From IMG/VR virus record IMGVR_UViG_3300044695_000715, positions 1-21,827 of that record: a stretch of DNA of 21,827 nt; one strand, given 5' to 3'. Within the stretch, counting starts at the first letter, position 1. Each line of letters begins with the position of its first letter. Under the pieces are notes generated by a model. It saw only the letters and a program-made list of their open reading frames with translations. It was not told the DNA's origin and did no database searches. This DNA comes from a virus. The position numbers and the translations under genes were made by a program. Below are positions 15,001 to 21,049 of this stretch, piece after piece.

Positions 15001-18000
15001 TCCGCCGGGCATATATTGCAGGAGAGCTATCGGTCGAAACTACCGGCAAGCTGTTTATGTGGTCGTTCCTGTCCCGCGGCGTTAGCCCGTACACACAGGA
15101 GGCGCTTTTCATTGACTCGTTCAATGGTGCCAATGAATGGATCGCTAAAGCGGCTCGCGGTGAGTTTACTGAGGCTGATTTCCCGGCATATGAGGCATGG
15201 GCCAAGTCAGTTGCCCCCAAGGGCAGCGGCCAGCCCGGCGCTGGTGCCACGCACAATCTGAACGCATTTGGGCAGGATTTCCTGTTCAAGATGTCCAAGA
15301 TCGGCAAAGACGGCAAGTCGCACCTGCAGCGGTTGCACGACATGATGGCTGACCCAAATCAAACCGGCAAACAAATCCGCCGGGAGTTTGCGACATTTGG
15401 CGAAGGCGTCGGCATCGACAACAAGGTCGTGTCGTTTACCCTGCTGGTGGCCGGCTTCAACGATGTGATGGTTCTGGACCGGGTGCAGATTCGCCAGCTG
15501 TGGGATGACGGCAAGTTTGCCGGCGTCAACCTGTATGACGGCAGCAAAGGCCCGGACGGCAAAAAGCTGGCAGGCTCATCGCTAAACAGTTTGGCCGAGG
15601 GCGTCCGTGGCATTTTGGTCTACGAGGCCATCGAGCGTGGTCTTGAAGCCAAGATCAAGCAGTTTTATACGGATCTGGGCCGGCCACAGGACGCCAGCAT
15701 TGGTCGGTATCACTGGGAGACATGGGTTGCAGACAGCCAGCAGGAGGCCGCTCATGGCTCTCTGGGCGCTATTTTGGCCGATGCCAAGGGTGACGATCAG
15801 GCGATTGCCAGCGTCCACGCCAAGCAGGGAGAATATGGTGCATATGAGTACGGAGCGCTGTACAATAGGGACGTAACGTCAACACCTTGGTTTGGCTATG
15901 AGACTCCGACTGGGAACACTTATGCGTTCTCGGTGCCTGCTTTCCGGGCATTTTTGGAGGACATCAAGCGCCCGGCCACTGGCGTTGTGCCGACAAAATT
16001 TAAAGTGACGGAGAGCGGAAATGCCCCTTGGTACACCAGACCAGAAGTCAACCAACAGCGCCTTGATGAGCGCGCAGCCTACTGGGCAGACCTTGCCGGC
16101 GGAACAGGCGAAGGGCGACTTGCTATTGAGCAAGCTACTCCGCCAGCGCAGCCCGATGGTGCCCGACCCCAGCCCGGAGACGGTGAATTTTTCCAGTCCG
16201 GAGGGGCAGGCGTTCAGCGCTTACGAACAAGCGATATCAATGTTGCCGCAAGATATGGCACCCCAAGAGATGGAGCCACTACAGTCGTTGGCGTCCACTA
16301 TAGCGGCATCCCTCGAAACACTCTCTCCGGACAATTCTACGGAACAGGGTTAAAGGGTGCTGAAGCTGGCCGGCTTGGCCAGAGCACTGATAACCGGATA
16401 TCAAACCGGATTCATTTTTACGTTGACACTGGCTCAGGCATAGCGCCTGAAGCTGGCGTTGGCGGCAATGCTCACGCAGTCAATCTACAAAATCTATATA
16501 ACCTTCAGGAAGATGCGCTGGGCCTGCGCGCACAAGCATCTGCTGCAGGCAGAGATCCGCAAAACCTGTGGTTCAACGGCGTCGAGTCAGCCGTGCTTGA
16601 TGCTGGCTTTGATGGTATTTACATGCCAACCGCACAGGGCACACAAGGCGTTGCCGTGCTTTTGGGCCCACAGCATGCCAATGTGCCCATCGATCAACTT
16701 GGCACACATTCAGATCCTAATGCTGTTGCGCGGATTCAGCCTGCTGTAAATAAGCGCCGAATATCTTTGCTGCCAGAAGAAATCCAAACTTTCTATGATC
16801 AGGAAGCGCAGATTAAACAAAGCGCGCCAAGTGCATACTTGCGCAATGGCAATCTGATTTTTGATGAGACTGATGTTCAAGGCGTTATCGACTTTTTCCC
16901 AGCAGCAGCCAATGCCAAGGTGCTAATGCAGAATGCTCGCGGCACGTTTAATCCGCGAACTAATACCATCACGTTCCTCAATGACGCAAACCTATCCACG
17001 TTTGCGCACGAGCTTGCACACTTTTTCTTTGAAGATGACATCCTGCTGGCATCTGAATTGCTGGCTAAAGAAAACATTACCATTGGTGAGCAGCAAATCA
17101 TCAACGATGTCAGCAAGCTGATGTCGTGGCATGGTATCCAAGGCAATGCTGTTGAGCAGATTCAACAGTATTTCAATATGGATTTTGAAGAAAAGCGCGC
17201 ATATCACGAGCGCACTGCTGAATCGTTTGAGCGCTACATGTTCAGCGGCAAAGCGCCGAGCATTGAATTGCAACCTTACTTCCAGCGGTTCCGCGCTTGG
17301 ATGATCAGTGTTTACAACTCTATCAAAGAATTTTTGCTCCGCAATCCTGAAGCCGGCAAACTTAATGCTGAGGTCAGAGAAGTGTTTGATCGTATGTTGG
17401 CTACCAATGACCAGATCGAGTTGGCCCAGCAAAATCGTTCGATGTTGCCGCTGTTTGAATCTGCGCAAGATGCCGGCATGACTACCGAAGAGTTTGCTCG
17501 GTATCAGCAAGAAAATGCTGAAGCCGGCGCATCTGCTATGGATGATCTGACAGCCAAGACATTGTCAGACATGAAGTGGATGGAAAACGCTAGAGCGCGT
17601 GAACTGCGTCGCCTGCAAAAAGAAGCCGCTGGCTTGCGCGCAGAAATGAAGATCGAGGCCAGTCGACAGATTTTGTCGCAGCCTGTGTATCAAGCTTGGC
17701 AGTTCTTGACTGGCAAAGCAGCGCAGCCATCTGTTGATCTGACTGAGTATCAACTTGAGGTAGCTGAATGGGAGCGCAAGAAAGCTGAAGCGCTTGACGA
17801 AGCTCGCATCGAGATTCGCACAAAGCTGTGGTCAGAATCGACTGAATCAAAGAAAACCTACGAAACAACACAGCAGGCTGGTCTGGCAAAAGGCCAGTTC
17901 TTGTCTAAGCGACGCAAAGATGTTGAGCTCGAGGTAAGCAAATTTGCTTTGGAATATGACCGCAACAATCCAAAGCCAAAGAAACCAGAGGTGCCAACAA

Positions 18001-20990
18001 CCATCGAAGAGATGGGCGAGGTTGTATACGGCAAGCTCAATACAGCAGCCGTGGCAGAGCTCGGCATCCCTGATGAGATTACTGGATTCTTGAAGACGCT
18101 GCGCATGGTGGCAACAGATGGTCTGGACCCAGACATGCTGGCCACGCAGTATGGCTTTTCATCTGGCGATGAACTGGTTAGATCATTGGCTGCTGCAGAA
18201 AAGCCTGAGATAGCTATTGAGAAGCTGACCGATCAATTGATGCTCGAGCAGTACGGTGAGTTTGCTACGCCGGAAGCATTGGCGATGGCCGCTGATATGG
18301 CTATTCACAATGAGGCGCGCGCTCGATTTATTGCGACTGAGATGGCTGCTGTTGCAAAAGCTGCTGGCAAGCCTCGTGTACTGGCAAACTCTGCAAAAAA
18401 TTATGCGCGCATGATCATTGATCGGATGAAGATCATTGACATCCGCCCAGTCAAATACGCATCAGCAGAAGCTCGTGCAGCAAAGGCCGCGGAAAAAGCA
18501 ATGATGGCCGGCAATACGCAAGAGGTCTACGCAGAAAAGCGTAACCAAATGCTGAACAATCAGACTGCAAAAGCTGCGTATGAAGCACTTGATGAGATTC
18601 AAAAAGGCGTCAGATACCTCAAGAAATTTGATAGCGAAGGTGTACGCAAAGCTATCGATATCGACTATCAGGATCAGATCGATACATTACTTGAGCGATT
18701 CAATCTCAGCTCTGGTCAAAGCCGCCGCAGCATTGAAAAGCGTAAGCAACTAGCCGACTGGCTTGCATCTCAGGAAGAGATGGGCATCGAGGTCGACATA
18801 TCGCCCAAGCTTAAAAATGAAGCGCTGCGCCAATCTTACAAAGAACTGACAGTCGAAGAGTTCCGCGGTCTGGTTGACACCATCAAACAAGTGGAGCACT
18901 TAGGCCGTCTAAAGCAGCGGCTACTGACACAGGCTGAAGATCGCAGATTTGCCGACATCATCACCGAGATGGTGACAGGCATTGAGTTCAATGGCGCAAA
19001 TAAAAAAGCAGTCAATCGCACCCGCGATACATTGCCCAGCCGAATCACGGCGCTGTTCAAAGGTTACACGGCAAGCCATCGAAAGGTGGCCAGCTTGGCT
19101 CGTGAGCTCGATGGATTCAAAGACGGTGGGCCGGTGTGGAATTACCTGATCCGTACTATGAACAATGCCGGCAACCGTGAAGCAACCATGCGAGCTGAAG
19201 CAACCAAGCGCATGGCTGAGTTAATCAAGCCAATCATGAAGCTTGGCAAGATGGGCGGCAACGGAAAGTTTTTCCCGACAATTGGCCAAAGCTTGAACCG
19301 CGGTGAGCGCATTGTCATGGTCTTAAACATGGGCAACGCAGGCAACATGCAGCGCTTGCTTGATGGTTATGGCTGGACTCGTGAACAGGTACAGCCAATC
19401 ATTGATAGCCTGAGCCAAGAAGAACTCACATTTGTACAAAATGTCTGGGACTTCTTTGAAAGCTATCGGCCAATAATTGCTGAGAAAGAGCGCCGGGTTA
19501 TGGGCAAAGAGCCAAACTGGGTTGACCCGGTGCCGCTCGATACCAAGGCTGGCCGGCTACGCGGTGGATATTTCCCAATTGTTTACGATCCAAAGATGTC
19601 TGGCCGGGCTGAACAGCAGTCGGACGCTGAAGCAGCAAAGCAGCAATTGCGTGGGGCGTTCGTGGCCGCGACAACCCGTCGTAGCTACGTTCAATCGCGC
19701 GCTGAGGCCGTGATGGACCGTCCGATACTCCTGACATGGGATGGCCTGTTCCGTGGCGTCAATGAGGTCATTCATGATCTGACATGGCACGAGTGGGTGA
19801 TCGATGCCAACCGCATCGTCAAGAATGGTGAATTTGATGATGCCGTGCGTAGCCGGTACGGTGCCGAAGTAGTTCAGCAATTTAAGGCGGCGATCCGAGA
19901 TATTGCGGCAGGCGAATCTGCAGCACTGCAGCCTATCGAAAAAGGGCTCAACTATCTACGTGCAGGATCGGCCATCGCCGGCTTGGGCTTCAATATCATG
20001 AACGCTTTCCTGCAGCCGCTGGGCCTGACACAGTCTATTGTCCGCATCGGTCCTAAGTGGGTAGCCATGGGCATTGGCAAGTGGGCTTCATCACCGGTTG
20101 GCATGGTTAAGGAAGTTTGGTCTAAGTCGGAATTCATGATGAACCGGCACATGACCCAGCAGCGTGAAATGAACGAGATTCAATCGGTGGTACAGGGCAA
20201 AGGCCCAATCCGCCAGAAGATCGACACGCTGATGTTTGTTCCGATGATCAGCCTGCAGTTGATTGCAGATATGCCGACATGGTGGGGTGCTTATCAGAAG
20301 GCGCTGGCCGATGTAAATGTCGACATGACCGAAGAGGCCATCGAAAGCCGGGCGATTGCGCTGGCTGATCAGGCTGTGCTGGATTCGCAGTCGGGTGGCC
20401 AGATCAAGGATCTAGCACAGGTACAGCGCGGTGGTGCGGCATTGAAGCTGTTTACCGTGTTTTATGGCTACTTCTCGGCTTCCTACAATCTGGGCGTCGA
20501 GCGCGCAAAAGCTACGAACTTCCGCAAGCCGCTCGATATCATGCATCTCGGCTGGGATTTCTTGATGCTGTATTCGGTGCCATCCGTACTGGGCATGATG
20601 CTTAAAGATTCTTTGCAGCCGGGTGATGAGGATGACGAAGAAGAGCTGGCCGCAAAGCTGGCAGGCGAACAGATCAGCTACTTGATGAACATGATGGTCG
20701 GCCTGCGGGAAGCTGTGGGCGCAGTTCAGTACATGACTGGCACCAAGCAATTTGATGCGTCCTACGGTGGCCCGGCTGGCCTGCGGTTCTTCCAAGAGCT
20801 CGATAAGCTTGGCAAGCAAATCGGTCAGGGCGACCTTGACCGGGCGCTGCTTAGATCCATGGTCAACGTGATGGGCATTACCTTGCATCTACCATCAGCT
20901 CAGGCAAACCGGACCATTGATGGCGTTATGGCATTGAGCGAAGGTGAGACTGAAAACCCAATGGCCATCCTGACGGGATTCAAGAAATAG
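12060..20990 (+). CDS. Giant internal virion (polyvalent, gp16-like) protein with glycosylase-, ADP-ribosyltransferase- and zinc-peptidase-like domains
   Basis: 2976 residues, more than twice T7 gp16. ATG 12060 overlaps the gp15-like stop by eight bases; the ribosome-binding site (AGG at 12052-12054) is weak, so coupling is likely. Visible layout: N-terminal helical domain (1-120, NIPAEVVGTDL); hydrophobic Gly/Ala segments at about 302-350 and 385-465, possibly membrane-inserting; coiled coil about 770-850; GC-rich module about 865-1375 with an HhH-GPD/OGG-like motif, GVGIDNKVVSF (1116-1126) and VLDRVQIRQLW (1138-1148); ADP-ribosyltransferase-like domain about 1395-1590 (H1413-Y1414, Y1454, E1509 candidates); zincin with FAHELAHFF (H1650, E1651, H1654) and HERTAESFE (E1717 as third ligand); long helical region about 1780-2250; C-terminal gp16-like region with hydrophobic helices and an acidic GDEDDEEEL. 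No transglycosylase signature was seen. It is expected to be ejected into the host at infection. Confidence 0.88.
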   Translation: MTDFTSAIDSVFEEKRRKSPTIDPAKSTVGKFDSAIEQYKSNQAAVVNYTAQHLPADYAESMRVSKQSNIPAEVVGTDLNYFKSLTDIRQKQEYLAKNPGLWQFVERNPEKYGLIQNDLGKIDNVVNGTRLGIQLDVSNKKKVFTKRPTAADFPINADRGFVDSVKELKSAQFQWDDIMSRGEARPMDRTIARGDYKQFAKDLIEGRQYDVFLRGYQEGKQAIGIGLDRLDLFSGVNRDIAAAWEAEGLTYSPNAIRAARIQQQQRNAEKYPIPLGAEEGLREIQQADGPGDSLMAIIKNPFAAAYAIEKSLGAVAPGVAVTIGLSTLGPLGTATGAGLTSFAIEYGSTIQDVMQENKVDMNDVGSLSRALQNKELMDKAREKAVARGIPIALFDAATGGLAGRFLAAAGKTKRSMVGAVTAEAGVQMAGGALGEITAQKVSGEEKLKWGDIWLEALGELPTAVPEAWSNYAGLRAKYEQKQAERTDNIVNAAVNADIMRNAMNQVKSMEAANLGQEGKEAIAQVFNQSNPDAAVTINVNNLMELATEEEFNTLQSLNEDYVAQIKNAINDQTDVEIKMGDFLAVFSQSQRSEEILANVRMNDSDVTLAEAKVMAEEEDATLKQELETLIADQELRQSFYESREAVKQDILGQLNQANRFTSSVNEVNATLAAARFATRAVQLGMSPQEFYEQRGLNIMAQPIDLATENTLVQTERVTVTVPDGTVSGQVINKTEDGTIEIVGDDGQIYRFKVGENGVTMQPNISSFEILETPPEVLALYRKENEIKAQISAANEEKDRIADTGDQTALQEAFDKIDALQAELLEVEQKSIETARRIRSERQIESPEIFKQAVKGKPGANNPGAGVEDRNRLGFWPALRVKITGKATIPDKPLIMTGTTNANAQKQIDQIDAIMRKFPNATATPEQWSKMMAYALGSDEVPVPPYAFIRDLNGTGSIDKLRTLTQGQIDDATAGFDNAREFRRAYIAGELSVETTGKLFMWSFLSRGVSPYTQEALFIDSFNGANEWIAKAARGEFTEADFPAYEAWAKSVAPKGSGQPGAGATHNLNAFGQDFLFKMSKIGKDGKSHLQRLHDMMADPNQTGKQIRREFATFGEGVGIDNKVVSFTLLVAGFNDVMVLDRVQIRQLWDDGKFAGVNLYDGSKGPDGKKLAGSSLNSLAEGVRGILVYEAIERGLEAKIKQFYTDLGRPQDASIGRYHWETWVADSQQEAAHGSLGAILADAKGDDQAIASVHAKQGEYGAYEYGALYNRDVTSTPWFGYETPTGNTYAFSVPAFRAFLEDIKRPATGVVPTKFKVTESGNAPWYTRPEVNQQRLDERAAYWADLAGGTGEGRLAIEQATPPAQPDGARPQPGDGEFFQSGGAGVQRLRTSDINVAARYGTPRDGATTVVGVHYSGIPRNTLSGQFYGTGLKGAEAGRLGQSTDNRISNRIHFYVDTGSGIAPEAGVGGNAHAVNLQNLYNLQEDALGLRAQASAAGRDPQNLWFNGVESAVLDAGFDGIYMPTAQGTQGVAVLLGPQHANVPIDQLGTHSDPNAVARIQPAVNKRRISLLPEEIQTFYDQEAQIKQSAPSAYLRNGNLIFDETDVQGVIDFFPAAANAKVLMQNARGTFNPRTNTITFLNDANLSTFAHELAHFFFEDDILLASELLAKENITIGEQQIINDVSKLMSWHGIQGNAVEQIQQYFNMDFEEKRAYHERTAESFERYMFSGKAPSIELQPYFQRFRAWMISVYNSIKEFLLRNPEAGKLNAEVREVFDRMLATNDQIELAQQNRSMLPLFESAQDAGMTTEEFARYQQENAEAGASAMDDLTAKTLSDMKWMENARARELRRLQKEAAGLRAEMKIEASRQILSQPVYQAWQFLTGKAAQPSVDLTEYQLEVAEWERKKAEALDEARIEIRTKLWSESTESKKTYETTQQAGLAKGQFLSKRRKDVELEVSKFALEYDRNNPKPKKPEVPTTIEEMGEVVYGKLNTAAVAELGIPDEITGFLKTLRMVATDGLDPDMLATQYGFSSGDELVRSLAAAEKPEIAIEKLTDQLMLEQYGEFATPEALAMAADMAIHNEARARFIATEMAAVAKAAGKPRVLANSAKNYARMIIDRMKIIDIRPVKYASAEARAAKAAEKAMMAGNTQEVYAEKRNQMLNNQTAKAAYEALDEIQKGVRYLKKFDSEGVRKAIDIDYQDQIDTLLERFNLSSGQSRRSIEKRKQLADWLASQEEMGIEVDISPKLKNEALRQSYKELTVEEFRGLVDTIKQVEHLGRLKQRLLTQAEDRRFADIITEMVTGIEFNGANKKAVNRTRDTLPSRITALFKGYTASHRKVASLARELDGFKDGGPVWNYLIRTMNNAGNREATMRAEATKRMAELIKPIMKLGKMGGNGKFFPTIGQSLNRGERIVMVLNMGNAGNMQRLLDGYGWTREQVQPIIDSLSQEELTFVQNVWDFFESYRPIIAEKERRVMGKEPNWVDPVPLDTKAGRLRGGYFPIVYDPKMSGRAEQQSDAEAAKQQLRGAFVAATTRRSYVQSRAEAVMDRPILLTWDGLFRGVNEVIHDLTWHEWVIDANRIVKNGEFDDAVRSRYGAEVVQQFKAAIRDIAAGESAALQPIEKGLNYLRAGSAIAGLGFNIMNAFLQPLGLTQSIVRIGPKWVAMGIGKWASSPVGMVKEVWSKSEFMMNRHMTQQREMNEIQSVVQGKGPIRQKIDTLMFVPMISLQLIADMPTWWGAYQKALADVNVDMTEEAIESRAIALADQAVLDSQSGGQIKDLAQVQRGGAALKLFTVFYGYFSASYNLGVERAKATNFRKPLDIMHLGWDFLMLYSVPSVLGMMLKDSLQPGDEDDEEELAAKLAGEQISYLMNMMVGLREAVGAVQYMTGTKQFDASYGGPAGLRFFQELDKLGKQIGQGDLDRALLRSMVNVMGITLHLPSAQANRTIDGVMALSEGETENPMAILTGFKK
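16021..16353 (+). CDS. Candidate overprinted gene, +1 frame inside the giant internal protein gene
   Basis: 110 codons in the +1 frame relative to the giant gene. An in-frame TGA at 16006-16008 bounds it upstream. GGAG at 16010-16013 lies seven bases before ATG 16021, a good ribosome-binding site. The product (starting MPLGTPDQKSTNSALMSAQP, later PEGQAFSAYEQAISMLPQDM) has no Cys, His or Trp, is Gln/Pro/Ser/Met rich and acidic (13 acidic, 5 basic residues). Out-of-frame readings elsewhere in this genome are instead rich in Cys, His, Trp and Arg. In the overlap the giant gene's own frame uses unusual codons (7 of 10 Arg are AGA/CGA, 9 of 17 Gly are GGA/GGG), against 0 of 8 and 0 of 16 in its codons at 15361-15720. 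It lies over the linker and start of the ART-like domain. I recognise no family. An acquired segment with foreign codon use is the alternative. Confidence 0.45.
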   Translation: MPLGTPDQKSTNSALMSAQPTGQTLPAEQAKGDLLLSKLLRQRSPMVPDPSPETVNFSSPEGQAFSAYEQAISMLPQDMAPQEMEPLQSLASTIAASLETLSPDNSTEQG

Positions 20991-20999
20991 GTGCCCGTA
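20991..20999 (+). repeat. GTGCCCGTA intergenic nonamer, copy 3
   Basis: Third copy, starting on the base after the TAG of the giant gene (20988-20990), in the 59-base gap before the tail fibre gene. It extends to GTGCCCGTAA, like copy 2. If GTG were a start codon, the frame would run 20 codons and end at a TGA (21051-21053) overlapping the tail fibre ATG, the same ATGA arrangement as at copy 2. It is also in frame with the TAG upstream, so readthrough would add those 20 residues to the giant protein. Role unknown. Confidence 0.5.
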
Positions 21000-21003
21000 A
21001 GTG

Positions 21004-21031
21004 TATTCAAAATGTTTAGCCTTTATATAAT
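21004..21031 (+). promoter_or_regulatory. Weak candidate sigma70-type promoter before tail fibre gene
   Basis: A perfect TATAAT lies at 21026-21031 in the gap ahead of the tail fibre gene. The best -35 at normal spacing is TATTCA at 21004-21009 (16-base spacer), which matches TTGACA at only three of six positions, and there is no extended -10. Transcription would start almost on the ribosome-binding site AAGGAG (21036-21041), leaving a very short leader. An AT-rich gap can give TATAAT by chance, so this is tentative. Confidence 0.25.
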
Positions 21032-21049
21032 CTCCAAGGAGTCATTCTT

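Noticed and set aside
16459-16749. 96-codon +1-frame ORF just downstream of the overprinted candidate
   Set aside because: Rich in Cys, His, Trp and Met like other shadow frames, and the giant gene's codons here are normal (GGC, CGG, CGC), so no sign of dual coding.
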